DNA of 32,091 nt. It comes from SZUA-230 sp964581095. Lineage in GTDB: Bacteria > Bacteroidota > Bacteroidia > Cytophagales > Cyclobacteriaceae. The DNA lies in the NCBI GenBank assembly GCA_964581095.1, contig CAZONK010000008.1, forward strand, positions 1-32,091, in the 5' to 3' direction. The position numbers and the translations under genes were made by a program. Under the pieces are notes generated by a model. It saw only the letters and a list, made by a program, of their open reading frames with translations, was not told the origin of the DNA and did not search any database. Shown in pieces: positions 7,969-17,096 of this stretch (positions are counted from its first letter, which is position 1; each line of letters starts with the position of its first letter).

Positions 7969-10900
7969 ATGAGATACTTAATTTTGTGCTTGAGTTCACT
8001 GTTTTTAATAACTACTTTATCAGCCCAGGTAGTTTCAATAAGTCCTGAGTCAGCAAAAGCCGAGGATTCGGTTGTTGTGGTTTTTGATGCAACCCAGGGT
8101 AATGCAGGACTTGTAGGAGCAGAAAATGTGTACATGCATTCAGGCCTTGTTACCAGTGGACCCGATGGTACCGATTGGGAGTTTGTGATTGGAAACTGGG
8201 GTATGGATGACGGTATTGGGAAAATGACTCCCGTAACAGGCGAAACGGACAAATGGCAGCTTGCCCTCTCACCTACAATCCGGGAGTATCATAATGCCCC
8301 TGCAGGTAGAAACTATTTCCGGCTTGCTATGGTTTTCAGGAATGCAGACGGATCCGCCAAAGGGGCAGGCAATCCGGGAGATATTGATGGAGGATTTGTA
8401 GCAAATAACGGTGACATTTATCTGGATCTGGCCGTAGATAATTTTATCAGGTTAGTTGCCCCTGTAAATCAGGAACTGTTTATTAATGCAGGTGCTTCAG
8501 TTGCATTTATCTCTGAAACATCAAGCCAGGCCAGTCAGATAAAGCTGTTTATTGATGAGGGTGCAGGATTTAATGAAGTTGCCGGTACCGCAAATACAAC
8601 CTCTTTATCGTTTGACTATTTTCCCCAAACATCCAGTGGTATAATAGTGAAATCAACAGCCACGATCAATTCGGTCGATGTCGAAGTAATTGAAAATTTC
8701 CAGATCATTATAAAAAGCCCTACACCGGAGGTACCATTACCTTCAGGATTGGTCAATGGTATTAACTATAACCAAACGGATGATACCAAAGTTACCTTGG
8801 TGTTACTTGCACCCGGAAAGGAGTTTGTTTATGCAATTGGTGATTTTTCTAACTGGGAAATAAGTGGTGTTAACCTGATGAACCGGACTCCGGATGGAGA
8901 GCGATTCTGGATCGAGTTAACGAACCTTGAGCCTGGTAAAGAATACATTTTTCAATATTGGGTTGATGGTATCATTAAAATCGGGGACCCATTTGCAGAT
9001 AAAGTTGTTGATCCATATAACGATGTATCTATACCGGAATCTGTTTACCCTAACCTTATTGCATATAATAAAACAGAATTTGGCATAGCAACTGTTTTCC
9101 AAACAGGGCAGCAGCAGTTTATATGGAGTAGTACTGATGCCACGTTCCAGGCACCTGATCAGCGTGACCTGATTGTTTATGAATTGCTTGTTCGTGATTT
9201 TTTGGGATCTCACGATTATAAAGACCTGACAGATACCCTGGATTATCTGAAGAGACTGGGTGTAAATGCCATTGAATTGATGCCAATTATGGAGTTTGAA
9301 GGTAATGACAGCTGGGGCTACAATCCATCTTATTTTTTTGCTCCTGATAAATATTATGGTACAAAAAATGATTTGAAATCATTTGTAGATAAAGCACATT
9401 CAGAAGGTATGGCTGTAATCCTGGATATGGTGCTTAACCATGCATTTGGTGAGAATGCAATGGTTAAAATGTATTGGGATGGCAACAAACCTGCCCCGGA
9501 CAACCCATGGTTCAATCAGGAAGCCACGCATCCTTTCAGTGTAGGTTATGATTTCAATCACGAAAGCGCTTATACAAAATCATTTGTTGATTCAGTTAAT
9601 ACCTATTGGTTGCACGAGTATCATTTCGACGGTTTTCGTTTTGATCTTTCAAAAGGTTTCACACAAAATATAACAACGGATGTAGGAGTTTGGGGAAATT
9701 ATGATCAGTCGAGGATTGATCTGATTACTAGAATGGCTAACCGGATAAGGGTGTTTGATCCTTCTGCATATATTATTCTGGAACATTTTGCAGCTAGTGA
9801 TGAAGAAAAAGTACTTTCGGATTTGGATATGATACTTTGGAATAATCTGAATCACACTTATCGTGAGGTATTGTCAGGAGCAAATCCGGCCGGAAGTTTT
9901 GCAGGGGCAGAAAAGTCAACCCACATCAGTTATATGGAAAGCCACGATGAGCAACGACTGTCTTATACTATACGCAATGGAGGAACACACCTTGGCACTT
10001 ACGATATTAAGAGAGACCCGATTTCCCTTGACCGTGTAAAGCTGGGTGCTGCATTTCATTATATGGTTCCCGGGCCAAAGTTACTTTGGCAATTCCAGGA
10101 GCTTGGATATGATGTAGATATTGATTTCAATGGCCGGCTGGGCAAAAAGCCACAACCCTGGGGTTCTGAAGGGCTTGGATATTATGAAAACGAAGAAAGA
10201 CAAAAATTGTATAAAGCAGTTTCAGCAATCATCCGTCTCAGGAATGATTACCCGCAGGTTTTCAAAAACGAAGGTTTCAAATGGACAACCAAAGGAGAAA
10301 CTCAGAGAATCAATATTACTCATCCTGACCTTGAAATTACTATCATTGGCAACTTCGGATTGGCAACTGCGGAAATTGATCCTGATTTTTCCAAATCCGG
10401 GAACTGGTTTGACTATTTCAGTTCTGACATATTCGAGGTAACGGATCAGAATTTATCCATTGAACTCCAGCCTGGCGAATTTCACATTTTTGTTGACAGG
10501 GAAGTTACATGGCCTGAGCCAGGGTTGGTTGAGGTTTTTGAGCCAATTGTTGTTTCAGAACCTGTTTCTTTTCATCAGGAGCAGGAGATACGAATTATTT
10601 TTGATGCAACGCAAGCAGATCCTAATAGTACAAAAGGACTTGTTGGGGCAGAAAAGGTGTATTTTCATTCCGGTGTAATCCTTGATCCGAATGATACTGC
10701 ATGGTCTTTTACTGTGGGAAATCCGGGGATGGATGATGGCATTGGTGAAATGGCAAAGGTGATCGGTAAAACGGATATGTGGGAAATATCACTTACTCCT
10801 CAAAGCTACTACGGTGTGTCTTCAGACACGCGAATTTTCAAATTGGCTATGTTTTTCCGGGATGCAACGGGACAAAACCTTGGCACTTCTCAAAATGGCA

Positions 10901-11607
10901 AAGACATCTTCCTATATGTAGCAGCCGATCCGTCTTTGAATGCAGTATGGACAGAACCTGAAATATTTGATACAAAGCAACCAATCACGATATTTTTTGA
11001 TGCTACGCTTTCTGATCCTGCGGGTACACCGGGATTGACGGGGGTTTCAAAAGTGTACATGCATTCTGGGATTGTTACGAGTGGAGTTAGTGGGACGGAA
11101 TGGCAAAATGTAATTGGCAACTGGGGTGAGGATGATGGTATGGGATTGATGACAAATGTGCAGGGCCAGACTGACCAATGGCAAATAACGCTTACACCCT
11201 GGACTTATTATAAAGTTGAAGATGGAACCAATGTATTTCGATTGGGGATGGTTTTCAGAAATGGGAACGGTAGCAGGGAAGGGAAGGACGAAGGGGCAAA
11301 AGATTTCTTCATAGATGTAAACCAGACTATTACGGGATTTGAGGAGTTTAAACAAGAATCATCCCGGCTTCAGTTGTATCCAAATCCTGCCAATAATGCG
11401 TTTACGGTTTTACTGCCAGATCCTGCGGAATCTGTCAGGGTTCAGGTTTTTGATGGACAGGGCAGATTAGTTGATACCAGATACTACATTTCACCCGGAG
11501 GTATTCAAAAAATAAGTTATTCTACATTCCTATTGAAAACCGGTATATACCTGGTAGAAGTTGTAGGTGAAATCCACTATTCCGGAAGAGTAATAATTAA
11601 AAAATAA
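7969..11607 (+). CDS. Secreted GH13 alpha-amylase-family glycosidase with T9SS sorting tail
   Basis: 1212 residues. A signal peptide (1-20, ending LSAQ) is followed by a beta domain (about 22-155). An E-set/CBM48-like starch-associated domain lies at about 265-350 (VYAIGDFSNWE). The GH13 barrel starts near 400 (DLIVYELLVRDF). Its conserved regions are intact: DMVLNH (486-491), GFRFDL with nucleophile Asp559, ILEHF with acid/base Glu605 and ESHDEQR with His659/Asp660. Two more copies of the first beta domain follow (about 856-985 and 994-1118). The end is a T9SS type A sorting domain (LQLYPNPANN from about 1134, finishing SGRVIIKK). It should act at the cell surface on alpha-glucans. The exact product cannot be read from sequence. 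It is transcribed alone, divergent from the ABC ATPase. Confidence 0.95.
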   Translation: MRYLILCLSSLFLITTLSAQVVSISPESAKAEDSVVVVFDATQGNAGLVGAENVYMHSGLVTSGPDGTDWEFVIGNWGMDDGIGKMTPVTGETDKWQLALSPTIREYHNAPAGRNYFRLAMVFRNADGSAKGAGNPGDIDGGFVANNGDIYLDLAVDNFIRLVAPVNQELFINAGASVAFISETSSQASQIKLFIDEGAGFNEVAGTANTTSLSFDYFPQTSSGIIVKSTATINSVDVEVIENFQIIIKSPTPEVPLPSGLVNGINYNQTDDTKVTLVLLAPGKEFVYAIGDFSNWEISGVNLMNRTPDGERFWIELTNLEPGKEYIFQYWVDGIIKIGDPFADKVVDPYNDVSIPESVYPNLIAYNKTEFGIATVFQTGQQQFIWSSTDATFQAPDQRDLIVYELLVRDFLGSHDYKDLTDTLDYLKRLGVNAIELMPIMEFEGNDSWGYNPSYFFAPDKYYGTKNDLKSFVDKAHSEGMAVILDMVLNHAFGENAMVKMYWDGNKPAPDNPWFNQEATHPFSVGYDFNHESAYTKSFVDSVNTYWLHEYHFDGFRFDLSKGFTQNITTDVGVWGNYDQSRIDLITRMANRIRVFDPSAYIILEHFAASDEEKVLSDLDMILWNNLNHTYREVLSGANPAGSFAGAEKSTHISYMESHDEQRLSYTIRNGGTHLGTYDIKRDPISLDRVKLGAAFHYMVPGPKLLWQFQELGYDVDIDFNGRLGKKPQPWGSEGLGYYENEERQKLYKAVSAIIRLRNDYPQVFKNEGFKWTTKGETQRINITHPDLEITIIGNFGLATAEIDPDFSKSGNWFDYFSSDIFEVTDQNLSIELQPGEFHIFVDREVTWPEPGLVEVFEPIVVSEPVSFHQEQEIRIIFDATQADPNSTKGLVGAEKVYFHSGVILDPNDTAWSFTVGNPGMDDGIGEMAKVIGKTDMWEISLTPQSYYGVSSDTRIFKLAMFFRDATGQNLGTSQNGKDIFLYVAADPSLNAVWTEPEIFDTKQPITIFFDATLSDPAGTPGLTGVSKVYMHSGIVTSGVSGTEWQNVIGNWGEDDGMGLMTNVQGQTDQWQITLTPWTYYKVEDGTNVFRLGMVFRNGNGSREGKDEGAKDFFIDVNQTITGFEEFKQESSRLQLYPNPANNAFTVLLPDPAESVRVQVFDGQGRLVDTRYYISPGGIQKISYSTFLLKTGIYLVEVVGEIHYSGRVIIKK

Positions 11608-11687
11608 TTTATTGAATTGCTAACATGATCCTTTTAAAACATGTGCCCCATTCATGTAAAGGGTTAGTGAAATGTGCTGTTCAAAAC

Positions 11688-11695
11688 TATATTTG
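11688..11695 (+). promoter_or_regulatory. Bacteroidota-type -7 promoter element TATATTTG
   Basis: TATATTTG matches the Bacteroidota sigma-70 consensus TAnnTTTG exactly and lies 26 nt upstream of the ChaN-like start codon at 11722. The upstream -33 TTG box is not clear; a GGTTAG at 11662-11667 is at about the right distance. It would give a short leader for the ChaN-like gene, independent of the amylase. Confidence 0.5.
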
Positions 11696-11721
11696 CACGA
11701 AAATAACTTAAAAGTAAAATT

Positions 11722-12588
11722 ATGAGAAGAGGAATAATTGTAGGAATAATCATCGCTTTATGTACAGGAACCATATTAGCGCAGGAAAAACCAGCCTACA
11801 GGGTATATGATAAGGAAGGGAATGAAACTGATTTTACAGCGATTATAAAAGCAGGTGTAAGTGCTGATGTTGTTCTTTTTGGCGAACTTCATAATAATGC
11901 GGTTTCTCACTGGTTGCAATATGAAGTTACAAATGAAATCATTCAGCAGAAAGGTGAAAATGTGATCCTGGGTGCTGAAATGTTTGAATCGGATGATCAA
12001 TTGATGATGGATGAATACATTGATGGTGTAATCAGTACGCGGAGTTTTGAAACGCAAATGCGCTTATGGAAAAACTATAAAACAGACTACAAACCATTGA
12101 TACTATTGGCAAAAGACAATAATTTGAAATTTGTAGCATCAAATATTCCAAGAAGGTATGCCAGTTTTGTATCCCGCTATGGTATTGATAGTTTGTCATC
12201 CCTATCTGACGAAGCACAAAAGTACCTGGCACCACTTCCTATGGAGTATTCAATGGAAACACCCGGATATGATTCAATCTTGGTTATGGAAGTACATGGT
12301 GTAGGTGATTCTATTACAATGGTTGAGGCCCAGGCATCAAAGGATTTAACTATGGCACACTTTATTGAGCAAAATATTGTTAATGGCTCTACATTCATTC
12401 ATTACAATGGGGATTATCATTCGCGCATATTTGGCGGGATTTACTATTACCTGAAACGATCGCAACCGGCGCTGAATATAATTACTATATCATCTACTGA
12501 AAATGATGATACTTCTTTACCTGATAACGATAAAGGATCGGCAGATTTCGTGATTGTAATTCCTGAAAAATTTACGAAAACATACTAG
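11722..12588 (+). CDS. ChaN-like (DUF399) haem-associated secreted protein
   Basis: 288 residues with a signal peptide (about 1-21, cleaved near ILAQ). The ChaN hallmark GELHNNAVSH at 54-63 has two conserved His (57 and 63). The C-terminal half carries the matching IHYNGDYHSRIFGG motif. Family knowledge: Campylobacter ChaN binds haem pairs and is tied to iron uptake; the fold resembles the EreA-like esterases. The protein has no obvious lipobox cysteine, so it may be periplasmic rather than a lipoprotein. It is probably monocistronic and convergent with the hydrogenase operon. Confidence 0.85.
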   Translation: MRRGIIVGIIIALCTGTILAQEKPAYRVYDKEGNETDFTAIIKAGVSADVVLFGELHNNAVSHWLQYEVTNEIIQQKGENVILGAEMFESDDQLMMDEYIDGVISTRSFETQMRLWKNYKTDYKPLILLAKDNNLKFVASNIPRRYASFVSRYGIDSLSSLSDEAQKYLAPLPMEYSMETPGYDSILVMEVHGVGDSITMVEAQASKDLTMAHFIEQNIVNGSTFIHYNGDYHSRIFGGIYYYLKRSQPALNIITISSTENDDTSLPDNDKGSADFVIVIPEKFTKTY

Positions 12589-12734
12589 GCCCCACAAAAT
12601 GATTGATGTCAGCGGTAAAGAAAAAGACACCACGAAGTGTTCATTTCGGAAGTAAGATCAGTGAACCCCAAACATTTTTCTACCTGTCATTATCGGACCT
12701 GTCTGGAACAATAATTAGGTTTGGAAACCTCTGA

Positions 12735-13232
12735 TCAGGCAGGTAAGGAAGCAAATTTTTCCGCCAAAGCCAATACCTCTTTTTTAATGTTTGGAAGCGC
12801 TGCTTCAATTTCCTTACTCAAAGTTATTTGCATGGGTTGAATCGATTCAATAGATACGGTGAAAAGATGAATTTCGGGTAATTTATCGAGTACAATCAGC
12901 GATTCAATTAAATCTTTCAGTCCAATGTCATGTGCGCTAAGGGCCGCCGGAAAGTCTGATGCGAATTTTGGTTTAATAAGCGAAATGGTTCCAGGGTGTT
13001 TGCCATCCATGGTAGCATCGATCATAATCACTATAGCATGGGATTCAAGGTGACCCATTAGATGGAATCCACCAGTTCCACCATCGAGCAACGCTACCCT
13101 CTCCGGGAAAGATTCTTTTTCCAACATTCGAATGGCATGCACCCCAATGCCTTCATCACCCATCAAATAATTCCCGATACCAAGGATGAGGATATCGGGA
13201 ACTGTTATATAAGAATCTGACTCAGATATCAT
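12735..13232 (-). CDS. [NiFe]-hydrogenase maturation protease (HyaD/HybD family)
   Basis: 165 residues. The family start ILILGIGNYLMGDEGIGVHAI is present. The three nickel-sensing ligands known from HybD align as Glu27 (GDEG), Asp72 (MIDA) and His101 (SAHDIG). It removes the C-terminal peptide of the large subunit after Ni is inserted; here the predicted target is the 15-residue tail after His557 of the gene at 13996-15714. Its start overlaps the end of the cytochrome b gene by 4 nt (ATGA), showing translational coupling. It is the last gene of the minus-strand hydrogenase operon. Confidence 0.93.
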   Translation of the reverse strand: MISESDSYITVPDILILGIGNYLMGDEGIGVHAIRMLEKESFPERVALLDGGTGGFHLMGHLESHAIVIMIDATMDGKHPGTISLIKPKFASDFPAALSAHDIGLKDLIESLIVLDKLPEIHLFTVSIESIQPMQITLSKEIEAALPNIKKEVLALAEKFASLPA

Positions 13233-13978
13233 TTTCCTTTACCAATGTAATTTCTCCAGATCTTTTCTTCAATGAATTTCCATCCGCTAATGATTGAAGA
13301 TATCTCACCCCTACCCTCCACGGAGTCATGGAAGAAAACGAGGTAAATATGGACCATGGAAAATAATATAATTACCCACATTAATATGTGGTGAAGGAAA
13401 CGCACAAATATTTCATTTCCAAACCAGGAACTTGGCCAACCAAGTAATGCAACAATCCAGCTGTCTGAAATACCAATGTATAGGCCAAATCCTGTAAATA
13501 TAAGAAGAATAATAATGGATGTAAGAAGGAAATAAGAAAAGCCGGCCAGGGCATTATGTCCTATTGAAACATGCTGCTTATTCTCTGCAAGAAGAATATC
13601 CTGTAGCAATACATTTTTCATTTCTATCCATTGTGCTTTTTTTGTAGGAATGAAATTCTTCCATTTTTCCCATCTGTTTCCTAAGAAAAAGCCCCAGATA
13701 ATTCTGAACGCCCAGTTTACAGTAAACACCCATCCAGTAGCAAAATGGATATATCGGTTGAAACCAAACCAATTCAATGTATATGCTTCCGTGCTGTGTT
13801 GTATTGCGGGCGGATCCGCTATCAAATACCCCGTTATTCCCAAAGAAATCAAACAGAATACATTGATCCAGTGAAAAGCCCGGGTAGGTATTTGGAAAAC
13901 ATATATCCGTTGCATGGTGCGGTAATTCATTTTGCTTCGCGCCGCACTGCTGATCATGTCCGTTTTTTGATCTTTCAT
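13229..13978 (-). CDS. Ni/Fe-hydrogenase b-type cytochrome subunit (HyaC/HupC family)
   Basis: 249 residues with four membrane helices. Helix 1 (RAFHWINVFCLISLGITGYLI), helix 2 (YIHFATGWVFTVNWAFRIIWG), helix 3 (SYFLLTSIIILLIFTGFGLYIG) and helix 4 (FLHHILMWVIILFSMVHIYL) carry the His residues expected for two b haems. It anchors the hydrogenase heterodimer at the membrane and passes electrons from H2 to quinone. The N-terminus carries about 20 residues before the usual IYVFQIPTRAFHW start; internal Met17 or Met21 are alternative starts. It lies 17 nt after the large-subunit gene and overlaps the protease gene by 4 nt. Confidence 0.93.
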   Translation of the reverse strand: MKDQKTDMISSAARSKMNYRTMQRIYVFQIPTRAFHWINVFCLISLGITGYLIADPPAIQHSTEAYTLNWFGFNRYIHFATGWVFTVNWAFRIIWGFFLGNRWEKWKNFIPTKKAQWIEMKNVLLQDILLAENKQHVSIGHNALAGFSYFLLTSIIILLIFTGFGLYIGISDSWIVALLGWPSSWFGNEIFVRFLHHILMWVIILFSMVHIYLVFFHDSVEGRGEISSIISGWKFIEEKIWRNYIGKGK

Positions 13979-13995
13979 AATACTCGATTTAAGAG

Positions 13996-15714
13996 TTAAA
14001 ATGTACTCAGTTGATGTACATGTTCACCTTTCTCATCATATACATGTACTGCACATGCAAGACAAGGATCAAAAGAATGTATAGTACGGATTATTTCCAG
14101 GGGTTGTTCCGGATCATGTACAGGGGTACCTATCAACGAAGCCTCGTATGACGACTTCTGGCCTTGCGGATCCCTGGGCGAAGCGTTCCACGTGGATGGT
14201 ACAACCATCTGGTAGTTCTCCACTTTACCATCTTTGATAACAATCCAGTGTGCAAGGGCCCCCCTTGGGGCCTCACTCAATCCAACACCACTGGCTTCGG
14301 GAGGCCATAATTCGGGTTCCCAGATATCCATATTCGCCATTTTTTGGTCACCTTTCTTGATATTGCTAATCAAACTATCATAAAACTCCAGCGCCCATTC
14401 GGCCATAAGTTTTGTTTCCATTGCCCTGGCAGCCGTACGGCCCAGGGTAGAAAACAATGCGCCAACAGGCACCTCGAGGGCAGCCAGGGTGCTATCCACA
14501 ATTTCCTGAAACTCTGGTTTTCCAGAGGCATAGCCTACAAGCATCCTGGATAAGGGGCCAACTTCCATTGGATTACCCCGCCAACGAGGTGTTTTTACCC
14601 AGGAATACTTCCCTTCAACATTAAGTTGGTCAAAAGGTGGATTAGGACCCGTAAAATTAAGTTTGGTTTCTCCCTTGAATGGAAATAAACCTTCGTCATC
14701 GCCTCCAGAATACTCATACCATGAATGTTTTATATACTCTTTGATCTGGTCTTCATCCTTGCCATCCACTTCATGTATTTCTGACAGATTGCGATCAAGA
14801 ATTGCACCTCTCGGGAATTTGAAGCTTGCCACATTACCGAAGCCATCTGTAGGCAGATCTCCATAACACAAGTAATTTTTTAGACCTCCTCCTATGCTTC
14901 CCCAATCAAGATAATAAGGAGCTATAGCTACAACATCCGGCCAGTAAACCTGATTAACAAAATCCCTTGCTTCTTTTAGAAGTTGATGAACCAGGCTAAG
15001 CCTTTCAACATTGAGTGCATTAACTTCATTGGTATTTATCGGACAGGCCATTCCACCGACCAGATAATTAGGGTGTGGGTTTTTCCCACCAAAAACAGCA
15101 TGGATCTTAACGATTTCTTTTTGCCATTCAAGCGCTTCCAGGTAATGGGCGACGGCGAGCAAATTCACTTCCGGGGGAAGTTTGTATGCAGGATGGCCCC
15201 AATACCCGTTGGCAAATATGCCCAGTTGGCCGCTATCGACAAACCGCTTGATGCGGGCCTGAACATCGGCAAAATACCTGGGTGAACTTTTGGGATGATT
15301 GGAAATGCTCTTCTGAATTTGCGAGGTCACCTCGGGATCAGCTTTTAGAATGCTAACAATATCCACCCAATCCAATGCATGCAAATGATAAAAATGTACT
15401 ACATGATCATGAATATATTGGGTAGCAAACATTATATTTCTGACCATTTCCGCGTTAGGTGGTATCACAATGCCCAATGCATCCTCTACGGCCCTTACTG
15501 AAGCCAGGCTGTGGACAGTAGTGCATACACCACAGGCACGACCTACGAAAGCCCATACATCACGCGGATCTCGCCCTTTTACAATCTGTTCCAATCCCCT
15601 AACCATGGTCCCGGAACTGAAAGCATCTACCACTTTACCGTTTTTTACCTCCACTTCCACTCTCAGGTGTCCTTCAATTCGGGTTATGGGATCTATTACT
15701 ATTCGATTACTCAT
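13996..15714 (-). CDS. [NiFe]-hydrogenase large subunit (membrane-bound uptake type)
   Basis: 572 residues. The L1 motif RACGVCTTVHS places Cys61 and Cys64 as Ni/Fe ligands with His68. The L2 motif DPCLACAVH near the end supplies Cys551 and Cys554. The 15 residues after His557 form the C-terminal peptide removed by the maturation protease. The N-terminal RIVIDPITRIEGHLRVEVEV is the canonical start of group 1 large subunits. It holds the Ni-Fe(CN)2CO active site that splits H2. The gene sits 57 nt after the small subunit and 17 nt before the cytochrome b gene in one operon. No truncation or lost ligand is seen. Confidence 0.97.
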   Translation of the reverse strand: MSNRIVIDPITRIEGHLRVEVEVKNGKVVDAFSSGTMVRGLEQIVKGRDPRDVWAFVGRACGVCTTVHSLASVRAVEDALGIVIPPNAEMVRNIMFATQYIHDHVVHFYHLHALDWVDIVSILKADPEVTSQIQKSISNHPKSSPRYFADVQARIKRFVDSGQLGIFANGYWGHPAYKLPPEVNLLAVAHYLEALEWQKEIVKIHAVFGGKNPHPNYLVGGMACPINTNEVNALNVERLSLVHQLLKEARDFVNQVYWPDVVAIAPYYLDWGSIGGGLKNYLCYGDLPTDGFGNVASFKFPRGAILDRNLSEIHEVDGKDEDQIKEYIKHSWYEYSGGDDEGLFPFKGETKLNFTGPNPPFDQLNVEGKYSWVKTPRWRGNPMEVGPLSRMLVGYASGKPEFQEIVDSTLAALEVPVGALFSTLGRTAARAMETKLMAEWALEFYDSLISNIKKGDQKMANMDIWEPELWPPEASGVGLSEAPRGALAHWIVIKDGKVENYQMVVPSTWNASPRDPQGQKSSYEASLIGTPVHDPEQPLEIIRTIHSFDPCLACAVHVYDEKGEHVHQLSTF

Positions 15715-15771
15715 TGTTCGATATTTTTAGTTGTATTTAGATTATTAAATTGACCGAAGTTCATTTCGGAA

Positions 15772-16920
15772 TTATTGTATATCCAGGTCTTCGCTCTCCA
15801 CATCCTTGGCATTCTGAACATTGGAATCAAGAATCTTATTCTTTCTAATATTCGTTGCAATAGAATGGGCCACAATTCCAGCTGCTGCAGCACCTGCTGC
15901 ATAAAGACCAACTTTGTCGGCATTCGATTCGATACCGAAGCCAGGGAATGAAGATAGATGTTTATATAATGGACCGCTATCCCAGAAATTAGCTTCACTA
16001 CAACCAATGCAACCGTGTCCTGACTGAATCGGAAAACTTGTTCCGTTGTTCCACTTGGTAACGGCGCATGCATTGTAAGTTACTGGCCCACGGCACCCCA
16101 TTTTATATAGACAGTATCCTTTTCTGGCGCCCTCATCATCCCAGCTTTCCACAAACAAACCGGCATCATAATTCGGTCTGCGGTAGCAGGTGTCATGCAC
16201 CCTTCTGCTGTAGAATGTTTTGGGTCTGCCCTGATTATCCAGTTCTGGAAGCCTCTCGAAGGTAAGCAGGTGGACAATCACTCCCGCCATAACTTCTCCA
16301 ATCGGAGGGCAACCAGGTACCCGAACGACCCTGTTCTTGATGATCTTATGAATAGGAGTTGCCTTGGTTGGGTTTGGACTTGCATTCTGAACACATCCAT
16401 TGGAAGCGCAACTGCCCCATGCAATAACCGCTTTGGCGCCCTTAGCAACTTCTTGAAGGATTTCTTCAGCAGATTTGCCTCCGATCATGCAATAACCGGG
16501 ATTTGCCATGGGTATACTTCCTTCAACGAGCAGGATGTATTCGCCAAAATGGTTCTTGATCGTGTCGTGCAGCGATTTTTCAGCCTGATACCCGGAGGCT
16601 GCCTGCAGCGTTTCGGTATAGTTCAACGAGATATTATCAAGTAAAATATCAGCAACAATCGGATGTGAGGAGCGAATGAAAGACTCCGAACAACATGTAC
16701 ATTCCTGAAAGTGCATCCAGATGACAGGAGGTCTTTGTTTTGTCTCCAAGGCTTTGGCAACCTGAGCGATTCCGCTGGATTGTACACCTATGAATGCAGC
16801 CATTGTAGCTGCAAACTTCATGAAATCACGACGCGAATAGCCACGCTGCTTCATTTCCTCATAAACAGTCAGATTTTTCTCGTTAATATCCTCAACGAGT
16901 CCAAAGGGAAGATCGCTCAT
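15772..16920 (-). CDS. [NiFe]-hydrogenase small subunit with O2-tolerant six-cysteine proximal cluster
   Basis: 382 residues. A Tat signal, SRRDFMKF at 29-36, exports the folded heterodimer. Six cysteines surround the proximal cluster: Cys74, Cys76, Cys77, Cys171, Cys176 and Cys204. The two extra ones (76 and 176) replace glycines of standard enzymes and correspond to Cys19 and Cys120 of E. coli Hyd-1 and Ralstonia MBH, which hold a [4Fe-3S] cluster. The distal cluster ligands are His242, Cys245, Cys270 and Cys276. The medial [3Fe-4S] ligands are Cys285, Cys304 and Cys307. A C-terminal hydrophobic helix (about 336-357) anchors the protein to the membrane. It is the first gene of the operon and divergent from the hyp genes. 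Assignment to group 1d is by signature, not by phylogeny. Confidence 0.97.
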   Translation of the reverse strand: MSDLPFGLVEDINEKNLTVYEEMKQRGYSRRDFMKFAATMAAFIGVQSSGIAQVAKALETKQRPPVIWMHFQECTCCSESFIRSSHPIVADILLDNISLNYTETLQAASGYQAEKSLHDTIKNHFGEYILLVEGSIPMANPGYCMIGGKSAEEILQEVAKGAKAVIAWGSCASNGCVQNASPNPTKATPIHKIIKNRVVRVPGCPPIGEVMAGVIVHLLTFERLPELDNQGRPKTFYSRRVHDTCYRRPNYDAGLFVESWDDEGARKGYCLYKMGCRGPVTYNACAVTKWNNGTSFPIQSGHGCIGCSEANFWDSGPLYKHLSSFPGFGIESNADKVGLYAAGAAAAGIVAHSIATNIRKNKILDSNVQNAKDVESEDLDIQ

Positions 16921-16943
16921 AACATAATAGATTTAAATGTAAT

Positions 16944-17048
16944 GGACCATGAGGTCCGTTGTTTTCTTGTGGCACAATTTGCCAAATTAATTTTCTTATA
17001 AACGACAATATAAGTCATACTGAAAAATGACTTTTGTCATACTATTTG
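16944..17048. promoter_or_regulatory. Divergent control region between hydrogenase and hyp operons with several dyads
   Basis: GGACC-ATGA-GGTCC (16944-16957) is a dyad in the leader of the small-subunit gene. Further on, GTCAT half-sites occur at 17014-17018 and 17036-17040, with the complement ATGAC at 17027-17031. The last two form ATGAC-TTTT-GTCAT (17027-17040), a palindrome with CRP/FNR-like geometry. The first two form AAGTCAT-N8-ATGACTT (17012-17033). The two GTCATA copies are 22 bp apart. Placed between the two divergent operons, these are good candidates for joint regulation of structural and maturation genes. The regulator is unknown and not encoded alongside. Confidence 0.5.
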
Positions 17049-17096
17049 CAAGATATGTTGTTCAATTTAACCGAGTTTTTACTAAATAAATTTACT

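Noticed and set aside
11626..11662. Inverted repeat after the amylase gene (ACATG/CATGT with CCTTT/AAAGG outer arms) as terminator
   Set aside because: The stem is interrupted by an A-A bulge and there is no T tract, so support is too weak.
12717..12730. AGGTTT-GG-AAACCT palindrome between convergent genes as a terminator
   Set aside because: The loop is only 2 nt and no T run follows on either strand.
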